43,333 bases of DNA from an uncultured Clostridia bacterium (GTDB lineage Bacteria > Bacillota > Clostridia > Christensenellales > Aristaeellaceae), in assembly GCA_937907055.1 (NCBI GenBank), contig CALCTW010000005.1:1-43333 (forward strand), written 5' to 3'. This document shows positions 23,799 to 32,567 of this stretch, piece by piece. Every line of letters starts with the position of its first letter. Position 1 is the stretch's first letter. Made by a program: the position numbers and the translations under genes. A model generated the notes under the pieces. It ran no database searches. It was not told the origin of the DNA and saw only the letters and a program-made list of their open reading frames with translations.

Positions 23799-23824
23799 GT
23801 GCAAAGAAATAGTAATATTAAGGA

Positions 23825-23853
23825 TTGAAAAGCGAAGAAAGAAAAGATATAAT
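23825..23853 (+). promoter_or_regulatory. Promoter of the membrane protein-uxuA operon
   Basis: TTGAAA (23825-23830), a 17-nt purine-rich spacer, TATAAT (23848-23853). Confidence 0.7.
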
Positions 23854-23878
23854 AAAGTATATAAGGAGGCAATCAGAT

Positions 23879-24853
23879 ATGAACAGGAAGATCTCTGTCG
23901 CTCCGATTGTTCTGTGTGCCGTCAGCCTGACAATGCAGGTACTTTCGAACGTTCTTTTTGGGGTTTTCAATATATCGGTCCCCATCACATTAATATTGCT
24001 GTACATGATCCTGCGTAAAGCCAAAGTCAATTGCCGTATTGTGCAGCCGGTGGTTTTTACGGTATGGATGTTGTTCGCGATCATCGCGATGTTCCGTCAA
24101 TCAACGATCTTTCTTGTGTGCTATATCCTTTTATCGCTTCCTCCGGTCATCTGGTTTACGGTGGCGGCTTATACCGGCCTGAATGTGAAGGGCCTTCATG
24201 TTGCCGCTCCGTTGATGATGATCTTCTATGATTTTTTAGTGTTGATCATCGATCTTGCAGTGGTAGGTGTTTATTTTTCTGCCATGATGGTCGTCAGTCT
24301 GTTCTTCAGCATGACGAGTTCAGTTCTGTTTAACATTGCGCTGATGGTTTTTGCGCTGAAGGTTGGATTTATCAGCCCGTTCAGGAAGCAGAGCCCGATG
24401 ATCAATACAGAGGAGACACAGGTATCGGAGACGAACCCCGTCGCTGCTCCTGCCGTCAAAGATGTGAAGCCTTCCTCTCCTGTGCCGGTTGCCGCCGCGG
24501 AAGAGACAGAATGCGAAACCATTCCGAATACCGAAGGTGAATCTGCTCCGGCCGAGAACAACGAAGCAGATACGATCGAAGAAACTGATATGAATCATGA
24601 TGCGCCGGTACTGGATTATCAGGAAAGAGGGAAAAATGAAACCGGCGCGCTCGGGACGATCGGCTATCAGAGCCGTTTGAAGCCTGATGAAAATACGGAG
24701 CGGCCTGTGATGGAATTCGGCGATCCCGGGGATTTGCTGAATGATCCTGTTCATGACCGTTCGCGTATCCAGACATATCAGCAGTATGTTGAGGAAGCCA
24801 ATGTACCTGTGCTTGATCAGGTGAAGAAAAATAACGAAAACCCGGAAGCATAA
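23879..24853 (+). CDS. Membrane protein of unknown function with acidic tail
   Basis: I do not recognise a family. The protein has 324 residues. The first 175 or so hold about six hydrophobic segments, with short loops such as RKAKVNCR. The remaining 150 residues are hydrophilic, acidic and rich in E, P and A, without Cys clusters or catalytic motifs, and are probably a disordered cytoplasmic tail ending in a short amphipathic stretch. ATG 23879 follows AAGGAGG by 9 nt; a longer reading frame begins upstream within the promoter and is rejected. It is first in a likely operon with the zinc-ribbon gene and uxuA. Confidence 0.65.
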   Translation: MNRKISVAPIVLCAVSLTMQVLSNVLFGVFNISVPITLILLYMILRKAKVNCRIVQPVVFTVWMLFAIIAMFRQSTIFLVCYILLSLPPVIWFTVAAYTGLNVKGLHVAAPLMMIFYDFLVLIIDLAVVGVYFSAMMVVSLFFSMTSSVLFNIALMVFALKVGFISPFRKQSPMINTEETQVSETNPVAAPAVKDVKPSSPVPVAAAEETECETIPNTEGESAPAENNEADTIEETDMNHDAPVLDYQERGKNETGALGTIGYQSRLKPDENTERPVMEFGDPGDLLNDPVHDRSRIQTYQQYVEEANVPVLDQVKKNNENPEA

Positions 24854-24875
24854 AGACAGAAAGAAGGGAACGATT

Positions 24876-25067
24876 ATGCGTTGCGGATGCCCGGAATGCG
24901 GAGCGTTTATGATCCATTCCGAAACCTCAAATGATTGTGTCTGCCCGGATTGCCTGTACAGATGTCATGCCTGTCAGGGAACAGGTACGGCGATCAGCCG
25001 GGAAGAAGCCCTGCATCTGCGGGAGATCCTGGGTGAAATGAAAACGAAAGATAATAAGGAGGAATAA
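24876..25067 (+). CDS. Small zinc-ribbon protein
   Basis: A 63-residue protein. The first 35 residues carry three CxxC knuckles (C5/C8, C23/C26, C30/C33) plus C3 and C21, enough for one or two structural zinc sites. A charged helix with REEALHLREILGEM follows. AAGGGA precedes the ATG. The end carries the ribosome site of uxuA. Small ribbons of this kind often bind nucleic acid or act as adaptor subunits, but nothing here decides. Confidence 0.65.
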   Translation: MRCGCPECGAFMIHSETSNDCVCPDCLYRCHACQGTGTAISREEALHLREILGEMKTKDNKEE

Positions 25068-25070
25068 CAT

Positions 25071-26138
25071 ATGGACATGACATTGCGTTGGTACGGCCCC
25101 GGTTTTGACAGCGTAACTTTGGAACAGATCCGTCAGGTTCCGCTTGTAAAAGGTGTGATCACCACACTTTATGACACGACGCCCGGTCAGGTATGGGAAG
25201 ACGCGGCGATCAAGAAGATCAAGGGCGTGGTAGAGGAAGCCGGCCTGACGATCAAGGGTATCGAAAGCGTTAACATCCATGATGATATCAAGGTGGGCAA
25301 CGGCCGCCGCGATGAATATATCGAGAATTATATCACCACCCTGGAACGCCTGGGTCAGAATGACATCCATATGGTGTGCTATAACTTCATGCCTGTTTTT
25401 GACTGGACCCGCAGCGATCTGGCCAAGCCTCGTCCGGACGGAAGCACCGTTCTGAGCTATGATCAGGCGCTGGTCGATCTGATCGATCCGGATAATCTGA
25501 TGGCGCATATGGATGAGAAGAGCAATGGCTTTGTTCTTCCCGGCTGGGAACCGGAGCGCATGGCGAGGATCAGGGAACTGTTCGCCATGTATGCCGAGGT
25601 GGATGCTGAGAAGCTCTTCAACAACCTGGTTTATTTCCTGAAGGCGATCATGCCGGTCTGCGATAAGTATGACATCAATATGGCGATCCATCCGGATGAT
25701 CCGGCATGGCCTGTGTTCAATCTGCCGCGCATCATTACCTGCAAGGAAAACATCCTGCGTATGCTGAATACCGTGGATAACGTGCATAATGGTATCACGC
25801 TTTGCACCGGTTCTCTCGGCAGCAATCCGAAGAACGATCTTGTCGACATCATCGGCGCCGTTAAGGGACGAATTCACTTTGCGCACGTCCGTAATATCAT
25901 TTTCCGCGGAGAGGGCAAGTTTGATGAAGCAGCGCATCCCAGCGAGGATGGCAGCTTTGATATGTATGCGATCATGAAGGCCCTGTATGACAGCGGCTTT
26001 GACGGTCCCATCCGTCCGGATCACGGCCGCATGATCTGGGGTGAGAAGGCCATGCCCGGTTACGGTCTGTATGACCGCGCGCTGGGCGCCTGCTACCTGA
26101 CCGGTCTGTGGGAAGCGATCAAAAAGAGCGCGAAGTAA
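25071..26138 (+). CDS. uxuA: Mannonate dehydratase
   Basis: Removes water from D-mannonate to give 2-keto-3-deoxygluconate in hexuronate breakdown. It has 355 residues, typical of UxuA. Hallmarks are LRWYGPGFDSVTLEQIRQ at the start, ESVNIHDDIK, AIHPDDPAWPVFNLPRI, LCTGSLGSNPKND, HFAHVRN and RPDHGRMIWGE; these His, Cys and Asp residues bind the active-site metal. The start is ATG 25071, 8 nt after AAGGAGG. No uxaC, uxuB, kdgK or kdgA is in the window, so the rest of the pathway must lie elsewhere. Confidence 0.95.
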   Translation: MDMTLRWYGPGFDSVTLEQIRQVPLVKGVITTLYDTTPGQVWEDAAIKKIKGVVEEAGLTIKGIESVNIHDDIKVGNGRRDEYIENYITTLERLGQNDIHMVCYNFMPVFDWTRSDLAKPRPDGSTVLSYDQALVDLIDPDNLMAHMDEKSNGFVLPGWEPERMARIRELFAMYAEVDAEKLFNNLVYFLKAIMPVCDKYDINMAIHPDDPAWPVFNLPRIITCKENILRMLNTVDNVHNGITLCTGSLGSNPKNDLVDIIGAVKGRIHFAHVRNIIFRGEGKFDEAAHPSEDGSFDMYAIMKALYDSGFDGPIRPDHGRMIWGEKAMPGYGLYDRALGACYLTGLWEAIKKSAK

Positions 26139-26164
26139 TCGAATATCGGAATCATTCACTTTCA

Positions 26165-26198
26165 GAGAGCCTGATCATCCGGGCTCTCTTTCTTTTTG
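26165..26198 (+). terminator. Intrinsic terminator after uxuA
   Basis: AGAGAGCC (26165-26172) pairs with GGCTCTCT (26182-26189), followed by TTCTTTTT. The 170 nt from here to the next gene are AT-rich and hold no confident promoter; TTGCGT with TAAATA 17 nt later (near 26262-26290) is the best weak candidate. Confidence 0.8.
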
Positions 26199-26373
26199 CC
26201 TGCGCGGTATCATGTTTTGATAATTTACATTTATAATGAAAGAAATACTGCTGAAATGTATTGCGTTTTGTTTCGCGATGTGATAAATATATAGATAATG
26301 CGAAGATGTGTTAAACAGGAAATATATTACATGCTCGCAGCGAAGTAAAGTGACCCTTTCATGGAGGATATAG

Positions 26374-27345
26374 ATGGACGAAAGTAAGATTACGATCAAC
26401 TGGTATCCGGGACATATGGCGAAGGCCAAGCGAATGCTGGCGGATCAGCTGCAGCGGGTGGATGTGATCATCGAATTGTGTGACGCGCGTCTGCCGAAGA
26501 GCAGCCGGAATCCGGATCTGCTGCGGATGGGCAGGAATAAGCCGCGTGTCGTTCTGCTGGGGAAGGCTGACCTGGCGGATCCCGTGCAGACGGATAAATG
26601 GATTCGCCGTTTCAAGGAAGAGGGCGCGATGGCCTGTATGGCGCTTGATACACGCGTGAAGGCAAAGGCAATGCTTCCGCTGATCGAAAACGCCGCGCAG
26701 CGCGCTGTGGACAAGGCGGCTGACCGCGGCATCAGGAAAACGGTTCGCTGCATGGTGGTCGGCGTGCCCAATGTGGGCAAGAGCACATTCATCAATCGTC
26801 TGCACGGCAGTTCCATTACCAAGACAGGCGATAAGCCGGGCGTAACGCGCTCCACACAGTGGGTCAAGATCAGCCCCTATCTTGAACTTCTTGATTCTCC
26901 GGGTCTTCTGTGGCCGCGTCTGGATGATAAGCTGGCCGCGAGGAGACTGGCTTACATCTCCGCGATCAAGGATGATGTGCTGGATACGGCTGAACTGGCC
27001 ATGCAGCTGCTGGAGGATATGATGGTCGCCGCGCCGGCTTCCACGAAGGAGCGCTTTAAGATCAAGGATGAAACAGCAAGGGGCGTGGAGCTTCTGGATG
27101 AAGTATGCCGCGGACGCGGTTTCCTGATGAAAGGCGGCGTATACGATTATGATCGCTGCTGTGCTGTTGTTCTCGATGAGTATCGTGCCGGAAAGCTTGG
27201 ACGTATCACTCTTGAGCATTGTGAAAATGTAAAAAAGCCTGAAGAGAAGAAACCTCAGGAATCCGATAAGCAGGAGAATGAAACGCTCGTTCTCCCTGAA
27301 GAAGAAGGAACCGATCATGCGAAAGACGAGACAGCAGAGGCTTGA
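26374..27345 (+). CDS. rbgA: Ribosome biogenesis GTPase RbgA (YlqF)
   Basis: Circularly permuted GTPase that completes 50S assembly in Gram-positive bacteria, 323 residues. The order of motifs is permuted as expected: G4 first (residues 63-66), then G1 GVPNVGKST (130-138) and G3 DSPG (174-177). The opening INWYPGHMAKAKRM is diagnostic. G4 reads GKAD rather than NKAD, so the Asn that normally recognises guanine is Gly. The C-terminal 45 residues are a charged, acidic tail. GGAGG lies 6 nt upstream of the ATG. It heads the long housekeeping run through hslU. Confidence 0.93.
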   Translation: MDESKITINWYPGHMAKAKRMLADQLQRVDVIIELCDARLPKSSRNPDLLRMGRNKPRVVLLGKADLADPVQTDKWIRRFKEEGAMACMALDTRVKAKAMLPLIENAAQRAVDKAADRGIRKTVRCMVVGVPNVGKSTFINRLHGSSITKTGDKPGVTRSTQWVKISPYLELLDSPGLLWPRLDDKLAARRLAYISAIKDDVLDTAELAMQLLEDMMVAAPASTKERFKIKDETARGVELLDEVCRGRGFLMKGGVYDYDRCCAVVLDEYRAGKLGRITLEHCENVKKPEEKKPQESDKQENETLVLPEEEGTDHAKDETAEA

Positions 27346-27937
27346 AGAACTGATGCAGGTGGACGGCTGCCTGTATGAACAGGGTATCGTGTTTGCCGGG
27401 ATCGATGAAGCAGGCCGCGGACCGCTCGCGGGAGATGTGTTTGCCGGATGCGTCATCATGCCGAAGGAGCCCCTGATCGAATGGGTGGATGACAGCAAAA
27501 AACTGAGCGAGAGTAGGCGAGAGGCTGTTTTCGAGCAGATCATGCAGACCGCTTTGTATGTTGGCGTCGGAAGGGCGGACCCGGAAGAGATCGACCGGAT
27601 CAATATCCTTGAGGCGACCAAGAACGCCATGCGCCGGGCCGCAAAAGACGCGAACGCTTCTATCTATCTCATTGACGCGGTGAAAAATGTCGGCTTAAAC
27701 GGTATGGAGAATCCGATCATTCATGGTGATGCCATCAGCTACGCGATCGCTGCCGCCAGTATCGTGGCAAAGGTATCCAGGGATCGAGAGATGGCGAAAA
27801 TGGATGAGCTGTATCCGGAATACGGCTTCGCGAAGCATAAGGGGTACGGTACGGCGGAGCATATCGCTGCCTTAAAGAAGTACGGCCCCTGCCCGATCCA
27901 CCGGCGCAGTTTCATTGGGCATTTTGTGGAATTGTGA
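27317..27937 (+). CDS. rnhB: Ribonuclease HII
   Basis: Removes RNA from RNA-DNA hybrids and single ribonucleotides from DNA. It has 206 residues. Catalytic acidic residues lie in GIDEAGRGPLAGDV, in LIDAVKN and in the AAASIVAKVSRDREM helix; the C-terminal GYGTAEHIAALKKYGPCPIHRRSF is typical. ATG 27317 is preceded by GAAGGA and lies inside the end of rbgA, a 29-nt overlap. An in-frame ATG at 27278 would add 13 basic residues without a better ribosome site. Confidence 0.95.
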   Translation: MRKTRQQRLEELMQVDGCLYEQGIVFAGIDEAGRGPLAGDVFAGCVIMPKEPLIEWVDDSKKLSESRREAVFEQIMQTALYVGVGRADPEEIDRINILEATKNAMRRAAKDANASIYLIDAVKNVGLNGMENPIIHGDAISYAIAAASIVAKVSRDREMAKMDELYPEYGFAKHKGYGTAEHIAALKKYGPCPIHRRSFIGHFVEL

Positions 27938-27938
27938 T

Positions 27939-28283
27939 ATGGGAACCTATCGGGAACAGTATAAGACCGGCCTGCTGGGAGAATGGAAAGCAGCCGCTTA
28001 TCTGAAGCGTAAAGGAATGAAGATCATCACAAAACGCTTCCGCTGCGGAGACGGTGAGATCGATCTGATCTGCAGGGATGAAGATACCTTGTGTTTTGTG
28101 GAGGTCAAGTACAGGCCGGAGGGCATGCCGGGAGACGGAATCGCCGCGGTCGATCGCGAAAAGATCAGAAGATGCAGGAACGCGGCAAAAGGATATCTGA
28201 AGGCACATCCCTGTGAATGCCTTCGCTTTGATGTGGTGGAGATCACAAAAAGCGGTGTGAGGCATCTGAAAAACGCGTTTTAA
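27939..28283 (+). CDS. YraN-family (UPF0102) nuclease-like protein
   Basis: A 114-residue protein with a restriction-endonuclease-like core. GEWKAAAYLKRKGMKII, then GEIDLICRDEDTLCFVEVKYR supplies the D...E-x-K active-site pattern. The family has no settled role, though its place beside rnhB is conserved. The ATG is 1 nt after the rnhB stop and has no separate ribosome site, so translation is coupled. Confidence 0.88.
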   Translation: MGTYREQYKTGLLGEWKAAAYLKRKGMKIITKRFRCGDGEIDLICRDEDTLCFVEVKYRPEGMPGDGIAAVDREKIRRCRNAAKGYLKAHPCECLRFDVVEITKSGVRHLKNAF

Positions 28284-28293
28284 GGAGTTTGTA

Positions 28294-31200
28294 ATGACTA
28301 AAAAATACCGCATTCTGGTATTGGTTCTGCTATGCGTAATGTGTATCCTTTGCGGATGCAGTGAAAAGCAGACGACCGAAGCGGGCACTGAACTGCTGAA
28401 GAACGGTGATTTTTCCGTACTTGCGGCAGACGGGCTTCCTGCTGACTGGTACACGGATGCATACTTGATCGAAAAAGTGTATACCGATTATGAGGTCATC
28501 GAAGAAGATGGCGCTCAAATTCTGCATATCACGAATTTCTACCCGAATGACGCGCGGCTTGTGCAGGAAGTGAATGTGGATCCGGATCGTTATTACCTTC
28601 TGCATGGCTTTGTGAAGGCTGACGCGGCAGGCGGTCTCGGTGCCAATCTTTCTATCGGTGATATCTACGCTTTCTCTGAAAGTGTATACGATTCAGAGGG
28701 CGAATGGATCGAAATCAGCTATTACGGAAAAACGGACAGTGAACGCAAGTCTGTAAAGGTATTCGCGCGTCTCGGCGGATATGGCGGCGAGGCCATCGGT
28801 GAAGCCTGGTTCAGGGATCTGTCTTTGGTTCAGGTCGAAAGCATCCCGGAAGGCTGCTTCGCGGCGCAGTGGTACACGCAATCGCAGGCGAATAAACTGA
28901 TCGATGATGATGATGCCGACGCGCAGCCGACTGCTTCCCGCGGAATGATGATCATTCTGCTGACAGCCGGGCTGTATCTTCTTTTCGCGGAGAATCTGCT
29001 GCTGTTCATCCGTAAAGAACGTCCCGTTCGTCTGGTAACGAAAAAATCAAAAGAGGTCATACCGCTTGCAGTCATGCTGATTCTAGCGGCTGTGACGCGC
29101 GTTGTGATCGCGATCCTGATCCCCGGTTATGATGTGGATATCGGTTGCTTCACATCCTGGACGGCAACCATGCAGTCCTCCCTGCCGTGGGGCTTCTATG
29201 CCAACAGCGGCTTCTGCGATTACCCGCCGGGCTATATGCTGGTGCTGTGGATCTTCTCTCTGGGGATGAGGCCGACAGCGCTGATGGTCAAGATGCCTTC
29301 CATCGTGTTTGATCTGCTGCTTTCCGTTTTGATCTACACCGAAGGGAAGAAGCGTATCAATACGCGTATGGCGCTCGCCATGGCATGCCTGTACGCGTTC
29401 AATCCCATGACGCTGGTCACAGGCGCGGCCTGGGGACAGAGCGATGCCGTGATGACCGGTCTGCTGATCCTGAGCGTGATCTACGCGATGAGAGGCAACT
29501 GGAAGGCAGCTTTGCCTGTATACACCTTATCGGTACTGATGAAACCGCAGGCCCTGATGTTTGGCCCTGTGGGGCTTATCGCGCTCGTGTTGCATCTGAT
29601 CTTCGTGTTCCGCAAAAAAACAGATGAAAAGAAGCTGGTATGGAAATCCCTGATCGATGTCCTGATCGGCGTTGGTATATCGTTCACACTGCTTGTGATC
29701 ACTTCGCTCCTCTTTATGGGAGAACAGGATGTCTTCTGGCTGGTAAAACTGTACGGGAATACGATGGGCAGCTATGCTTATACCACCGTGAATGCCTGCA
29801 ACAGTTATTTCCTGGCCGGTCTTAACTGGGCAGCGGCAAATGGCGGGATGAGCCTTGGCGCTTATCTGATGATCCTGATGACCTACGCGCTGCCTTCTGC
29901 CGCGATGCTGATCGTTTCTCTGCGCCGTTACCTGAAGAATAAAGAACTTCCCGAAAACGGCCGGAAGCTGATGCATGCTGTTATCCTGTTCGGTGTTATC
30001 ATCTGTATGATCGCGTTGGGCGGTCTGCTGATGAAGGCATTCGGCTGGCTGACATATGCCAATTTCTCCGCCTATGTCATTGTCTGCAATATCCTTCTGG
30101 TGGGATATCTGTACATTAAGAATCATGATATTCACAACCTGCCACTTTGCGGCGCGCTCCTGCTGGTATTGCTTTTCAATACCGGAAGCATGATGCATGA
30201 ACGGTATCTTTTCCCTGTCATCGGGTTGCTGATCATCGCGTATCTTGCGAATAAAGATCGTCGATTGATCCCTTTGATGATCGGGATCACGATCGCGGGC
30301 TTCCTGAATGTCGGATGCGTATTGGAACGGAATATCCGCATCGGCGGTGTTGCCGCGCATCTGTCGGCTCCCATTTTTGGTATCAGTAGTGACATGGCCG
30401 TGCTGGAGTATCTGTCTGCGGGGCTGAATGTGCTGATGTGCATGATCACCCTCTATATCGCGCTGGATATGATGGCACTCGGTCACCGTGCCGGCGAGCT
30501 GTCCCTGATCTGCGGGAAGCGTGATGACCGCGTCGATGAAAACACGAACGCGGAAAAAACAAAGGCGCGGAACAACATGGACAGCATGCTTTTAAAGAAG
30601 CATGAAAAAAGAACGAGCCGGATGTCTGTCCGCGATGTCATGATCATGACGGGGATCACGCTTGCATATAGTGTATTGGCGTTTACCAATCTCGGCAGCA
30701 TGAAGGCACCGGAAACCTACTATAAGGCCGTTTCCGCGAATGAGCAGATCATCTTTGATCTGGGCAGCGCGCAGGATTTCAAGGTGATGTACTTCTGCGG
30801 CATCCAGAATGTGGATGAGTACACCTTCAAGGTATCTGTCAGCGATGACGGCACAAATTGGGGCGCGCCTTTTGAGGCGACTGCCGAAGACGGCGATTGC
30901 TTCCGCTGGAAGTATGTTGCCAATGGTGTGGTCTATTACGGACGATATGTCAGGCTGGAAACCGGCGCTTATCCCGGTCTGTGGCTGAATGAGGTTCTCT
31001 GCCGCACCGCGGAAGGTGATACGCCAATCCCGATGACGATGGTCAGTGGGCCTGAAGGGGCAGAAGCGCTGTGCGATGAACCGGATACGCTGGAAGGCGA
31101 ACCGGAGGACTGGTGGAACAGTACCTATTTTGACGAGATCTATCACGCGCGTACGGCATATGAGCATCTGCACAGTCTGGTACCTTACGAGACGACACAT

Positions 31201-32550
31201 CCGCCGCTTGGCAAGGTGATCATGAGCTGGGGTGTGGCTATCTTCGGCATGTGTCCGTTTGGCTGGCGATTTATGGGCACGCTGAGCGGCGTGCTGATGC
31301 TGCCTGCCATCTATATGCTTGGACGGCTGCTGTTGAAGAAACGCCGCTTCGCGGTCGGCGCGATGCTGATGCTGACGCTGGATCAGATGCATTTCACGCA
31401 GACCCGCATCGCGACGATCGACACGTTCGTGGTACTGTTCATCCTGTGGAGTCTGTATTTCATGGTCTATTGGGTGAAACAGGACTGGTTTGGCACCAGG
31501 TTCTGGAGAACACTGGTTCCGCTTGGTATGTCAGGTCTCTTCATGGGGCTTTCCATTGCAAGCAAGATGACCGGATGCTATAACGGAATCGCTCTGGCTT
31601 TGATCTTCTTTATCACTTTGTTTGCAAGAATGCGGCAGGCATCCAAGGCAAAGCAAATGCTTGCTGATGAGAACAACGAAAAGCTGAAGGGAAGCAGTGC
31701 CCCGGGACTGATCCCGGATGATCGCAGGGAGGCTGTCAGAACAGCAGCCGGGAAAACAGGAAAGCACGTGAGCATTACGCTGCTTTGCTGCCTTGTATTC
31801 TTTATCCTCATTCCTGCTGTGATCTACTATTGCTCCTACATTCCGTACTTCTCCTACGCCCATGGCGGTGTTACCGTAAAACGTGTGATCGACGCCTTCT
31901 ACGGTATGCTGGGCTATCACTCACAACCGGGACTGGGCATGGATCATTACTTCTATTCGCCCTGGTATGAATGGCCGCTGAATCTGCGCCCCATGTGGTA
32001 TTATATGGCTGCGAATCCGGCTCCCGGAATGGACAGTACCATCATGTCGATGGGAAATCCTGTGGTTTGGCTGGGCGGATTGCTTGGCTTTATCGGATGT
32101 ATTCTGCTCGCAGTACGGGATTACTATTGCAGGACACGCGGCTTGTATGAGCAGGGCGTATGCGCAAAGATGACACATACACCGCAGATTCTGATCGTGA
32201 TCTTTGCTGCTCAGTATATCCCATGGACGCTTGTACCGCGCGGTACATACATCTATCACTATTTCGCCTGCGTACCGGTCATTTGCCTTGCTCTGATGTG
32301 TCTGCTTGAATGGGCGGACGAAGCGATGCGGTCATGCAGAACCGTGAGGATGGCTGATACAGGAACTGCTGTTCAGAATGAAAGCAAACAGTCAGCGAAA
32401 AAGATCAGTCTGTTCACAATCGTTCTGATCGTATACCTTGTACTTGTGCTGGCCGGCTTTATCGCTTATTTCCCGTATGCAAGCGGTATCACAGTAAGCG
32501 AGCGCTGGCTTGACGCGGTACAGATCATGAGGAACTGGCTCTGGCATTGA
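28294..32550 (+). CDS. Giant double GT-C glycosyltransferase (PMT/GT39-type C-terminal half)
   Basis: A 1418-residue polytopic protein. Residues 1-22 look like a lipoprotein signal (L-C-G-C22). A jelly-roll carbohydrate-binding-like domain follows (about 32-185; ELLKNGDF, ADWY), then a helix at about 217-239. GT-C module 1 (about 255-740) carries YDVDIGCFTSW (279-289) in its first outer loop. A charged linker (about 740-785) leads to module 2, in which a discoidin-like domain (about 815-910) precedes the PMT motif with D947-E948 and THPPLGK. It probably transfers sugars from a lipid carrier to an envelope acceptor outside the membrane. AAGGAG precedes the ATG. Confidence 0.82.
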   Translation: MTKKYRILVLVLLCVMCILCGCSEKQTTEAGTELLKNGDFSVLAADGLPADWYTDAYLIEKVYTDYEVIEEDGAQILHITNFYPNDARLVQEVNVDPDRYYLLHGFVKADAAGGLGANLSIGDIYAFSESVYDSEGEWIEISYYGKTDSERKSVKVFARLGGYGGEAIGEAWFRDLSLVQVESIPEGCFAAQWYTQSQANKLIDDDDADAQPTASRGMMIILLTAGLYLLFAENLLLFIRKERPVRLVTKKSKEVIPLAVMLILAAVTRVVIAILIPGYDVDIGCFTSWTATMQSSLPWGFYANSGFCDYPPGYMLVLWIFSLGMRPTALMVKMPSIVFDLLLSVLIYTEGKKRINTRMALAMACLYAFNPMTLVTGAAWGQSDAVMTGLLILSVIYAMRGNWKAALPVYTLSVLMKPQALMFGPVGLIALVLHLIFVFRKKTDEKKLVWKSLIDVLIGVGISFTLLVITSLLFMGEQDVFWLVKLYGNTMGSYAYTTVNACNSYFLAGLNWAAANGGMSLGAYLMILMTYALPSAAMLIVSLRRYLKNKELPENGRKLMHAVILFGVIICMIALGGLLMKAFGWLTYANFSAYVIVCNILLVGYLYIKNHDIHNLPLCGALLLVLLFNTGSMMHERYLFPVIGLLIIAYLANKDRRLIPLMIGITIAGFLNVGCVLERNIRIGGVAAHLSAPIFGISSDMAVLEYLSAGLNVLMCMITLYIALDMMALGHRAGELSLICGKRDDRVDENTNAEKTKARNNMDSMLLKKHEKRTSRMSVRDVMIMTGITLAYSVLAFTNLGSMKAPETYYKAVSANEQIIFDLGSAQDFKVMYFCGIQNVDEYTFKVSVSDDGTNWGAPFEATAEDGDCFRWKYVANGVVYYGRYVRLETGAYPGLWLNEVLCRTAEGDTPIPMTMVSGPEGAEALCDEPDTLEGEPEDWWNSTYFDEIYHARTAYEHLHSLVPYETTHPPLGKVIMSWGVAIFGMCPFGWRFMGTLSGVLMLPAIYMLGRLLLKKRRFAVGAMLMLTLDQMHFTQTRIATIDTFVVLFILWSLYFMVYWVKQDWFGTRFWRTLVPLGMSGLFMGLSIASKMTGCYNGIALALIFFITLFARMRQASKAKQMLADENNEKLKGSSAPGLIPDDRREAVRTAAGKTGKHVSITLLCCLVFFILIPAVIYYCSYIPYFSYAHGGVTVKRVIDAFYGMLGYHSQPGLGMDHYFYSPWYEWPLNLRPMWYYMAANPAPGMDSTIMSMGNPVVWLGGLLGFIGCILLAVRDYYCRTRGLYEQGVCAKMTHTPQILIVIFAAQYIPWTLVPRGTYIYHYFACVPVICLALMCLLEWADEAMRSCRTVRMADTGTAVQNESKQSAKKISLFTIVLIVYLVLVLAGFIAYFPYASGITVSERWLDAVQIMRNWLWH

Positions 32551-32567
32551 CAAAGGAGTGAAAACGA

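Noticed and set aside
26199..26373. Riboswitch or small RNA upstream of rbgA
   Set aside because: AT-rich sequence with short imperfect repeats only; no conserved riboswitch core recognised and no convincing hairpin.
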